DNA from: Streptomyces sp. NRRL S-337
GTDB taxonomy: Bacteria > Actinomycetota > Actinomycetes > Streptomycetales > Streptomycetaceae
Length of the DNA stretch: 13,673 nucleotides
Assembly (NCBI RefSeq): GCF_000720175.1
Contig: NZ_JOIX01000129.1
Location: forward strand, 1-13,673
Direction of reading: 5' to 3'
Part shown: positions 4,687 to 10,915 of the stretch, piece by piece
How the letters are laid out: every line of letters starts with the position of its first letter
Position numbering within the stretch: the first letter of the stretch is position 1
The notes under the pieces: model-generated
The model's database searches: none
Seen by the model: the letters and a program-made list of their open reading frames with translations, nothing else
Told to the model about the DNA's origin: nothing
Translations under genes and position numbers: made by a program

Positions 4687-6688
4687 CGGAGCGGTGGCCG
4701 ATCCTGTGCTTTCGCCCCTGCCCGAACCCGCTCCGGGTGCCGCTCGCGATCCTGCTCCCGATCCCGATTCTCTTCCCGCTCCGGATGCCGCTCTCGATCC
4801 CGCTGCCGCTCTCGATGCCGCTCCCGATCCGGATGCCGCGGCGGCATCTCTTCCGGGGCCCGCGGCGGCGCCTCTTCCAGGGCCTGCGACGGCGCCTCTT
4901 CCGAAGCCCGCGGCGGCGCCCGTTTCGGGGCCCGGGGCGACGCTCGTTTCGGGTGCCGGGTTCGCGCCTGCGCCCGTAACCGGAGGCGCGCCCGAAGACG
5001 GAGGTGCGTCTGGGCTCTCGCCTGCCTCCCGAGCCGTGCAGTCGCCCGTTCCGCCACGCGAGCGGCCGGACGTTTCCGGGCGGGCGTCCGCGCGGGCGGT
5101 CGGGGGTGGGCGTACGTCCGGTGTCGGGCGGTGGCCGGCGGGGCGGCGGTGGACGTTGCGGACGCGGCTGGTGGTGTCGGCGGTGGCCCTGATTGCCGTT
5201 GTGGGGGCGGTGATCGGGGTCGTCACCACCATTGCGTTGCACTCTTACCTCCAGGGGCAGTTGGACCAGCGGCTGAATGAGAGCGTCGGGCGGGCGATGA
5301 TGCCGCGGCCGCATGATCCGATGCGGAGCGAGACCCTCGACTTCGTCGCGATGGGGGGCCAGCCCGTGGGCACGGTGGGGGCGCGGGTCGGGCCGGACGG
5401 TGCGCTCGACGTGGGGGCGCGGCTGAACAATTCGACCAGCCGGGAGCCCTCGGAGCGGCTGGCATGGCTGACCGGAGAGCAGGTCGCGGCGCTGGACCGC
5501 GTACCGCGGGACGGGCGCCCGCACACCGCCGAGCTGCCCGGGCTCGGCGACTACCGCGTGCAGTCCGCGAAGGACGGCTCACTGGTGGCAGGGCTGCCGC
5601 TCGGCGAGGACCAGGACACGGTCGGCCAGCTGGTGCTGATCGAGACGTGTGTGACGGTCGCCGGCCTGGTCGCGGCGGGGATCGCCGGGGCGAGCATGGT
5701 GGGGATCGCGCTGCGGCCGTTGCGGCGGATCGCCGCCACCGCCACCCGGGTGTCCGAACTCCCGTTGCATCAGGGCGAGGTGGCGCTGCACGTCCGCGTA
5801 CCGGCGGCGGAGGCGGATGCCCGGACCGAGGTGGGGCAGGTCGGGGCGGCGCTCAACCGGATGCTGGGACACGTCGGCTCGGCGCTGTCGGTGCGTCAGG
5901 AGAGCGAGATGCGGGTGCGGCGGTTCGTCGCCGACGCCAGTCATGAGCTGCGGACGCCGCTGGCGTCGATCCGGGGGTACGCCGAGCTGACCCGGCGCGG
6001 GGACGAGCGGCCCGGGCCGGTGACCCGGCACGCCCTGGGGCGGATCGAGTCCGAGGCGGAGCGGATGACGGGGCTGGTGGAGGACCTGTTGCTGCTCGCA
6101 CGTCTCGATTCGGGGCGCCCGCTCTCGTACGAGAGCACTGATCTCTCGCCGTTGGTGGTGGACGCGGTGAGCGATGCACGGGCGGCCGGGCCCGGCCACC
6201 GGTGGCGGCTGGAGCTGCCGGACGCGCCGGCGTGGGTCCACGGGGACGGCGAACGGCTGCACCAGGTCCTGGTGAACCTGCTGGCCAACGCCCGGACGCA
6301 CACACCGGAGGGGACGACGGTGACGGCCCGGGTGGTCCCGGCGGTCGGAGTGCCTGTGCCGCAGGGGCAGGCCTCGGCGGGCCAGGCTTCACCAGGTCCG
6401 GCCTCACCGGTTCAGGCCCCACAGGGGCGCGGCCGACACGGCCGGGCCCCACAGCCCGCCGTCCGACTCCAGGTGGAGGACGACGGGCCCGGCATCCCGG
6501 CCGACCTCCTGCCGCGGGTGTTCGAGCGGTTCACGCGCGGGGACGCCTCGCGCTCGCGGGCGGCCGGCAGCACCGGGCTCGGGCTCGCGATCGTGCAGGC
6601 TGTGGTTGCCGCGCACGGCGGTACGGTCGGCGTCGAGAGCGCACCGGGGCGGACGGTCTTCACGGTGGCGCTGCCGTCATCGGGGTGA
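4679..6688 (+). CDS. Sensor histidine kinase (HAMP, HisKA, HATPase)
   Basis: Membrane sensor kinase, the partner of the upstream regulator; signal unknown. From GTG 4679, overlapping the regulator stop, it has 669 residues. An Ala/Pro-rich cytosolic N-tail (1-155) is followed by TM1 (about 163-187), an extracytoplasmic domain (about 188-315), TM2 (about 316-345), HAMP (to about 408), HisKA with SHELRTP (H422), and HATPase with N-box N533/N537, G1 box DDGPGIP (601-607), F box (613-618) and G2 box GSTGLGLAI (630-638). All catalytic motifs are intact. A Pro/Gln/Ala-rich insertion (about 560-593) separates the N and G1 boxes. The tail is far longer than usual and repetitive, so the true start could be later, for example GTG 4694 or 5036. 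RR and HK are translationally coupled. Confidence 0.95.
   Translation: MTSGAVADPVLSPLPEPAPGAARDPAPDPDSLPAPDAALDPAAALDAAPDPDAAAASLPGPAAAPLPGPATAPLPKPAAAPVSGPGATLVSGAGFAPAPVTGGAPEDGGASGLSPASRAVQSPVPPRERPDVSGRASARAVGGGRTSGVGRWPAGRRWTLRTRLVVSAVALIAVVGAVIGVVTTIALHSYLQGQLDQRLNESVGRAMMPRPHDPMRSETLDFVAMGGQPVGTVGARVGPDGALDVGARLNNSTSREPSERLAWLTGEQVAALDRVPRDGRPHTAELPGLGDYRVQSAKDGSLVAGLPLGEDQDTVGQLVLIETCVTVAGLVAAGIAGASMVGIALRPLRRIAATATRVSELPLHQGEVALHVRVPAAEADARTEVGQVGAALNRMLGHVGSALSVRQESEMRVRRFVADASHELRTPLASIRGYAELTRRGDERPGPVTRHALGRIESEAERMTGLVEDLLLLARLDSGRPLSYESTDLSPLVVDAVSDARAAGPGHRWRLELPDAPAWVHGDGERLHQVLVNLLANARTHTPEGTTVTARVVPAVGVPVPQGQASAGQASPGPASPVQAPQGRGRHGRAPQPAVRLQVEDDGPGIPADLLPRVFERFTRGDASRSRAAGSTGLGLAIVQAVVAAHGGTVGVESAPGRTVFTVALPSSG
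4845..4964 (+). repeat. 24-bp tandem repeat, five copies, in frame in kinase N-tail
   Basis: Five 24-bp units starting at 4845, 4869, 4893, 4917 and 4941, of the type CGCCTCTTCCAGGGCCTG, encode octapeptides such as SLPGPAAA, PLPGPATA and PLPKPAAA. The last two units are diverged. A separate run of CCCGATCC/GCCGCTCTCGAT-like units fills 4735-4844 just before. Confidence 0.85.
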
Positions 6689-6780
6689 CGCTGCCCCCGT
6701 CTTCGTGGTGGCGCTGCCGCCTTCGTGGTGGCGCTGCCGCCTTCGCGGTGGCGCTGCTCCGCCTCCGTGGTGGCGCTGGT
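6658..6780 (+). repeat. ~20-bp repeat array seeded from the kinase 3' end
   Basis: The end of the kinase gene, CTTCACGGTGGCGCTGCCGT (6658-6677, encoding the conserved FTVALP), recurs downstream. A 23-bp diverged copy (6678-6700) holds the TGA stop. Two identical 20-bp copies follow (6701-6720, 6721-6740), then two diverged copies (6741-6760, 6761-6780). The 20-bp period shifts frame each time, so only the first copy is coding in the kinase frame. Confidence 0.9.
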
Positions 6781-6827
6781 CCATAGCCCTTCCGGCCACC
6801 CCAGCCCAGCCGCTCATCTCCCCACCA

Positions 6828-6871
6828 CTCACAGCCGGCCCACAGGCTCACCACACGGCCGTGACAGGGCG
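6828..6871 (+). promoter_or_regulatory. Four 11-bp-spaced CACAG half-sites, candidate operator for GT2
   Basis: ACA trinucleotides occur exactly 11 bp apart at 6831, 6842, 6853 and 6864, within CTCACAG, CCCACAG, ACCACAC and GTGACAG. The half-site resembles the TTCACAGG copy upstream of the response regulator. The run ends 18 bp before the GT2 start. It suggests the GT genes are targets of the neighbouring OmpR-type regulator. No clear -10 is visible. Confidence 0.5.
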
Positions 6872-6889
6872 GTTGGCGAGGGTCGGGGC

Positions 6890-8266
6890 ATGACGACGAC
6901 ACCGCCGCCCGACACACCACTGGGCTCCCTGCCGCCTCGCGAGCATCTGTGCCTCGGCCAGACCGTGACCGTGCTGGATGTGGTCATCCCCGTCTACAAC
7001 GAGGAGGCTGATCTCGAACGCTGCGTCCGGCGGCTGCACGAGCACCTCGCGCGGACCTTCCCGTACGGGTTCCGGATCACCATCGCGGACAACGCGAGCA
7101 CCGACCGTACGCCCGAGGTCGCCGCACGGCTCGATGACGCGATCGACGAGGTCACGGCCGTACGGCTGGAGCAGAAGGGGCGCGGGCGGGCGCTGCGCAC
7201 CGTGTGGTCGCTCTCCGAGGCGCCGGTGCTGGCCTATATGGACGTCGATCTGTCGACGGACCTCAATGCCCTGTTGCCGTTGGTGGCGCCGTTGATCTCC
7301 GGGCACTCGGATCTGGCGATCGGTTCGCGGCTCAGCCGGAGCGCGCGGGTCGTTCGCGGACCGAAGCGGGAGTTCATCTCGCGAACGTACAACCTCATCC
7401 TGCGGGGTTCGCTCGCCGCCCGCTTCTCCGACGCGCAGTGCGGGTTCAAGGCCATACGGGGCGATGTCGCGAAGCGGCTGCTTCCGATGGTCGAGGACAC
7501 CGGGTGGTTCTTCGACACCGAGATGCTGGTACTCGCGGAGCGGGCCGGGCTGCGGATCCACGAGGTGCCGGTGGACTGGGTCGACGACCCGAACAGCACC
7601 GTGCACCTCGTGCGCACGGCCACCGACGACCTGAAGGGCGTCTGGCGGGTGGGACGGGCGCTGGCGACCGGGGCGCTGCCGCTGGACCGGCTGGCCCGGC
7701 CGTTCGGGGACGATCCGCGGGACCGGGAGCTGCCCGGGGTTCCGGGCGGGCTGGCCCGTCAGCTCGTCGGCTTCTGCGTCGTCGGCGGGCTCAGCACCCT
7801 GCTGTACCTCGGGCTCTACTCCCTCTTCCGGCTCGGTACGGGCGCCCAACTGGCCAACGCCGCCGCACTGTTGTTGTCCGCGATGGCCAATACGGCGGCC
7901 AACCGGCGGCTCACCTTCGGGGTACGAGGGCGGGACCGGGCGGTCCGCCATCAGGCCCAGGGCCTGGTGGTCTTCGCCATCGGCCTGGTGCTGACCAGCG
8001 GGTCCCTGGCCGCGCTGGACGCGGCCAGCGGGCCGTCCTCGCACGGCACCGAACTGGCGGTGCTGGTGGCCGCCAACCTTGCGGCGACGGTGCTGCGGTT
8101 CCTGCTCTTCCGCGCCTGGGTGTTCCCGGACCGCGAGCGCCGGGACGCCGCTGAGGACGCCCACGTGGGCGCATATGGGGACGCCCGTGTGGGCGCCCAC
8201 GGGGGCGCTCACACGGGCGCCCCACTGCACGACCAGAACCACGACTTCACCAGGAGCACCCGATGA
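6890..8266 (+). CDS. GT2 polyprenyl-phosphate sugar synthase fused to GtrA-like membrane domain
   Basis: Predicted to transfer a sugar from a nucleotide donor to polyprenyl phosphate at the inner membrane face, and perhaps to flip the product. It has 458 residues from ATG 6890, with GAGGG (6878-6882) 7 nt upstream. The GT-A domain (about 27-255) shows VVIPVYNEE, ADNASTDRT, GRGRALRT, the metal-binding MDVDLSTD (D118/D120), and DAQCGFKAIR with the downstream VDWVDDPNSTV block typical of the DPM1/YkcC group. A GtrA-like region (about 288-415) has four hydrophobic helices and ends LLFRAWVF. The upstream frame to 6725 only translates repeat DNA. The C-tail (423-445) is His/Gly/Ala-rich repeat. It shares an ATGA overlap with the next gene. 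Sugar identity is unknown. Confidence 0.93.
   Translation: MTTTPPPDTPLGSLPPREHLCLGQTVTVLDVVIPVYNEEADLERCVRRLHEHLARTFPYGFRITIADNASTDRTPEVAARLDDAIDEVTAVRLEQKGRGRALRTVWSLSEAPVLAYMDVDLSTDLNALLPLVAPLISGHSDLAIGSRLSRSARVVRGPKREFISRTYNLILRGSLAARFSDAQCGFKAIRGDVAKRLLPMVEDTGWFFDTEMLVLAERAGLRIHEVPVDWVDDPNSTVHLVRTATDDLKGVWRVGRALATGALPLDRLARPFGDDPRDRELPGVPGGLARQLVGFCVVGGLSTLLYLGLYSLFRLGTGAQLANAAALLLSAMANTAANRRLTFGVRGRDRAVRHQAQGLVVFAIGLVLTSGSLAALDAASGPSSHGTELAVLVAANLAATVLRFLLFRAWVFPDRERRDAAEDAHVGAYGDARVGAHGGAHTGAPLHDQNHDFTRSTR
8158..8200 (+). repeat. Pair of palindromes in the 3' end of the GT2 gene
   Basis: CGCCCACGTGGGCG (8158-8171) and GTGGGCGCCCAC (8189-8200) are perfect palindromes built from the same GCCCAC/GTGGGC arms. 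They encode part of the His/Gly-rich tail. In mRNA they could form strong hairpins about 65 nt before the GT39 start, which might tune the relative expression of the two overlapping genes. Confidence 0.7.
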
Positions 8267-10761
8267 ACCCGATGAACCCGCGTCCGCATCCTGACCCCGA
8301 TCCTGCCCCCCATGCGGACGCCTATCCGGACGCCAATCCGGGCCCCAATCCGGACCCGTACCCCCCTGTTCCCCCTCTCCTCCCTGTCCCCGCTGTCCCC
8401 CCTGGCACCACGTCCCAGGAGCGCTGGGCGCAGCCCGCGCTCGTTGCGTTGTTGCTGGTCACGGCCGTGCTCTACCTCTGGAGCCTGTCCGCCTCCGGCT
8501 ACGCCAACCAGTTCTACTCGGCCGCCGCACAGGCCGGCAGCGAGAGCTGGAAGGCGTTCTTCTTCGGCTCGTCCGACGCCGCGAACTCGATCACCGTCGA
8601 CAAACCACCGGCCGCGCTCTGGCCGATGGCGCTGTCCGTACGCCTCTTCGGCCTCAGCTCCTGGGCGATCCTGGTGCCCGAGGCGCTGATGGGCGTGGCG
8701 ACCGTCGGTGTGCTGTACGCGGCCGTACGGCGGCGGTTCGGGGCGGGCGCGGGACTGCTCGCAGGCGGGGCGCTGGCGGTGACGCCGGTGGCGGCGCTGA
8801 TGTTCCGGTTCAACAACCCCGATGCGCTGCTGTGCCTGTTGATGGTGTGCGCGATCGCGGCGGTACTGCGTGCGCTTGCGGACGGCCGGACGAAGTGGCT
8901 GGTGCTGGCCGGGCTCTGCTTCGGCGCCGGGTTCCTCACCAAGACGCTGCAGGCGTGGCTGATCCTGCCGGCGCTCGCCGTGGTCTACGCCTGCTGCGCG
9001 CCGGTGGGCCTGCGCAAGCGGTTCGGGCAACTGCTGCTCGCCGGGCTGGCGATCGTGCTGTCCGGCGGCTGGTGGGTGGCGATCGTCGAGCTCTGGCCGG
9101 CGTCCTCGCGGCCGTACATCGGTGGCTCGCAGACCAACAGCTTCCTGGAGCTGACCTTCGGCTACAACGGCTTCGGGCGGATCAGCGGCAACGAGACCGG
9201 CAGCGTCGGCGGGGGCGGACGCGGCCCGGGCGGGGGCGGCGGCTGGGGCGAGACCGGCCTCACCCGGCTCTTCTCGTCCGACATGGGCGGGCAGATCTCC
9301 TGGCTGCTGCCCGCCGCGCTGATCCTGCTGGTGGTGGCGGTGGGGCTGCTGTGGCGGGCCCGTCGTACGGACGCCGGCGCCGTGCCTGCCGCGCCCGCCG
9401 CGCCCGCCGTGCCCGAACGAGCCGGGGCCGATCCGGCAGGCACCGCCGGCTCCCCGGCTGGCACCGCGACCTCCCCGGCCGGCCTCGCACCCTCCCCGGC
9501 CGGCCTCGCCGCCGAACAGGCCGGTCAGCGGGCCGAGTTCCTGGTGTGGGGTGGCGCGCTGCTGATGACCTTCACGACGTTCAGCTTCATGTCCGGGATC
9601 TTCCACCAGTACTACAACATCGCACTGGCCCCGTACATCGCGGCGCTGGTCGGTATGGGCGCGACCCTGCTGTGGCGGCGCGGAGGGCGGCTGGCGTCGG
9701 TCGTGCTGGCGCTGACGGTCGCGGTGACCGCGGGCTGGTCGTACGTTCTGCTGAACCGCTCGCCCGAGTGGCTGCCGTGGCTGCGCTGGACGGTACTGGC
9801 GCTCGGGGCGCTGGCGGCGGTGGGGCTTCTCCTGGGCGTACGGAAGACGGCAACGGCGGACCGGCAGGTGGCGGCGGATCAGCTGGAGGCCGCGGACGGT
9901 CAGGCGGCGGGCCGGCAGGAGGCGGCAGCCGGGGGCCCTGTCCTCCGGCGGTTCGGCGTCGTCGCCGCGGGGCTCGGGGTGGTTGCGGCGCTGGCCGGGC
10001 CGGTCGCGTACACGCTCGACACCATCAATACGCCCAAGGGCGGGTCGATCATCACGGCTGGGCCATCGGTGCGTGGCGGTATGGGCGGCCCGGGCGGTGG
10101 CTTCCCCGGGGGCGGGCACCGCATGTGGCGCGGCAACAACGGCGCGATGCCGGGCGGCGGCGCGCAGGCGGGAGCCGCCGGAGCACAGCCGGGAGCCGCC
10201 GGAGCACATGCCGGAGCCGCCGGAGCGCCCGGAGGCCCCGGAATCGCCGCCGGTCGCCTACCAGGCATGCGCGGCCTGCGGGGCACGCGTGGTGGCACGG
10301 GCAGCGGCATGGGCGGCCTGCTCAACGGCAGCAAGGTGAGTGCCCGGGCCAAGGCCCTGCTGGAGAAGAACGCCGGCGACTACACCTGGGCCGCCGCGGC
10401 CATCGGCTCGCAGAACGCCGCCGGCTACCAGCTGGCCACCCAGAAGCCGGTGATGCCGATCGGTGGCTTCAACGGCAGCGACCCGTCGCCGACCCTCGCC
10501 CAGTTCAAGAAGTACGTCGCGGAAGGGAAGATCCACTACTTCATCGCGGGCGGCCGGGACGGCTTCGGCGCCGGTGGCCCGGGTGGTCCTGGTGGCCCCG
10601 GTGCCCGGGAGTGGACAGGCGGATTCGGCGGACGTGGTGGCCGCGGTGGTCCGGGCGGCGGACAGGGCCACTCGTCCCAGATCAGCTCCTGGGTCGAGAA
10701 GACCTTCAAGAAGGTCACGGTCGGCAGCGCCACCTTTTACGACCTGACGAAGAGGGTCTGA
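8263..10761 (+). CDS. GT39-family (YkcB/ArnT-like) membrane glycosyltransferase
   Basis: Integral membrane GT-C enzyme expected to use a polyprenyl-phosphate sugar on the outer face of the membrane; acceptor unknown. It has 832 residues. ATG 8263 overlaps the GT2 stop (ATGA), with AGGAG (8252-8256) 6 nt upstream. A Pro/Asp-rich N-tail (1-50) precedes TM1 (about 57-76). The first loop has ANQFYSAA (81-88), SWKAFFFGSSDAANSI (95-110) and VDKPPAALW (112-120), typical of this subfamily. About ten or more further helices reach residue ~583. A Gly-rich spacer then leads to a soluble C-terminal domain (about 690-832, AQFKKYVAEGKIHYFIAGG ... TFYDL) like that of YkcB. Gly-rich and AGTAGSP-like insertions are additional. 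D105 and D113 are candidate catalytic acids. Confidence 0.92.
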   Translation: MNPMNPRPHPDPDPAPHADAYPDANPGPNPDPYPPVPPLLPVPAVPPGTTSQERWAQPALVALLLVTAVLYLWSLSASGYANQFYSAAAQAGSESWKAFFFGSSDAANSITVDKPPAALWPMALSVRLFGLSSWAILVPEALMGVATVGVLYAAVRRRFGAGAGLLAGGALAVTPVAALMFRFNNPDALLCLLMVCAIAAVLRALADGRTKWLVLAGLCFGAGFLTKTLQAWLILPALAVVYACCAPVGLRKRFGQLLLAGLAIVLSGGWWVAIVELWPASSRPYIGGSQTNSFLELTFGYNGFGRISGNETGSVGGGGRGPGGGGGWGETGLTRLFSSDMGGQISWLLPAALILLVVAVGLLWRARRTDAGAVPAAPAAPAVPERAGADPAGTAGSPAGTATSPAGLAPSPAGLAAEQAGQRAEFLVWGGALLMTFTTFSFMSGIFHQYYNIALAPYIAALVGMGATLLWRRGGRLASVVLALTVAVTAGWSYVLLNRSPEWLPWLRWTVLALGALAAVGLLLGVRKTATADRQVAADQLEAADGQAAGRQEAAAGGPVLRRFGVVAAGLGVVAALAGPVAYTLDTINTPKGGSIITAGPSVRGGMGGPGGGFPGGGHRMWRGNNGAMPGGGAQAGAAGAQPGAAGAHAGAAGAPGGPGIAAGRLPGMRGLRGTRGGTGSGMGGLLNGSKVSARAKALLEKNAGDYTWAAAAIGSQNAAGYQLATQKPVMPIGGFNGSDPSPTLAQFKKYVAEGKIHYFIAGGRDGFGAGGPGGPGGPGAREWTGGFGGRGGRGGPGGGQGHSSQISSWVEKTFKKVTVGSATFYDLTKRV
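9436..9519 (+). repeat. 21-bp repeat, four copies, in frame in GT39 loop
   Basis: Four heptapeptide units, AGTAGSP, AGTATSP, AGLAPSP and AGLAAEQ (residues 392-419), lie between two membrane helices. The underlying 21-bp units share a CTCCCCGGC core. The preceding stretch (372-384) is an Ala/Pro repeat. Together they lengthen one loop by about 50 residues. Confidence 0.8.
10162..10224 (+). repeat. 21-bp repeat, three copies, in frame in GT39 spacer
   Basis: Units AQAGAAG, AQPGAAG and AHAGAAG (residues 634-654) share a GGAGCCGCCGGAGCACA-like DNA core. They lie in the Gly-rich spacer between the last membrane helix and the C-terminal soluble domain. Confidence 0.85.
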
Positions 10762-10789
10762 CCAGGGCCGCAAAGAGCCTGACCGGTAC

Positions 10790-10841
10790 GGACGCCCGGA
10801 TTCGGCCGGACGCCCGGATTCGGCCGGACGCCCACTCGGCC
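10790..10841 (+). repeat. 18-bp direct repeat downstream of GT39
   Basis: GGACGCCCGGATTCGGCC occurs exactly twice (10790-10807, 10808-10825), followed by a shortened 16-bp copy ending CTCGGCC (10826-10841). The array occupies most of the first half of the 154-bp gap before the exporter gene. Confidence 0.9.
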
Positions 10842-10844
10842 GAA
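10819..10844. terminator. Hairpin between GT39 and the exporter, possible terminator
   Basis: TTCGGCC (10819-10825) pairs with GGCCGAA (10838-10844) across a 12-nt loop. AAAA follows on the plus strand, which would give a U-run only for a minus-strand transcript. On the plus strand it is a hairpin without a U-tract, which is common in streptomycetes. Termination of the GT transcript here is inferred. Confidence 0.4.
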
Positions 10845-10851
10845 AACCAAA

Positions 10852-10910
10852 TGTACGGCGTATAACCCTCCCTGTACGGTGTATGGCACCCGCTCGCACC
10901 GTACAGGGAG
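10852..10910 (+). promoter_or_regulatory. TetR-type operator and promoter region of the exporter
   Basis: The motif TGTACGGYGTAT occurs at 10852-10863 and 10873-10884, exactly 21 bp apart (two helical turns). A reverse copy is at 10897-10905. The second and third copies form a perfect 14-bp inverted repeat, CTCCCTGTACGGTG (10868-10881) and CACCGTACAGGGAG (10897-10910), with a 15-bp spacer. The right arm contains the exporter's ribosome-binding site AGGGAG (10905-10910). TATAAC (10861-10866) is a possible -10. Binding by the downstream TetR protein is inferred from linkage. Confidence 0.7.
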
Positions 10911-10915
10911 CCCGT

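Noticed and set aside
3898..5232. Long reverse-strand frame of 444 codons opposite the response regulator and kinase
   Set aside because: It is a shadow of the GC-biased third positions. The opposite strand carries complete, motif-perfect proteins, and this frame is Arg/Pro-rich with no recognisable domain.
6725..6889. Upstream extension of the GT2 protein
   Set aside because: It would translate the noncoding repeat array and the candidate operator. ATG 6890 has a good ribosome-binding site and leads directly into the conserved domain.
8209..10209. 666-codon reverse-strand frame opposite the GT genes
   Set aside because: Its composition is Arg/Gln/Gly-rich without motifs, and it is antisense to the well-supported GT39 gene. 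The same applies to 10715-12730 opposite the exporter.
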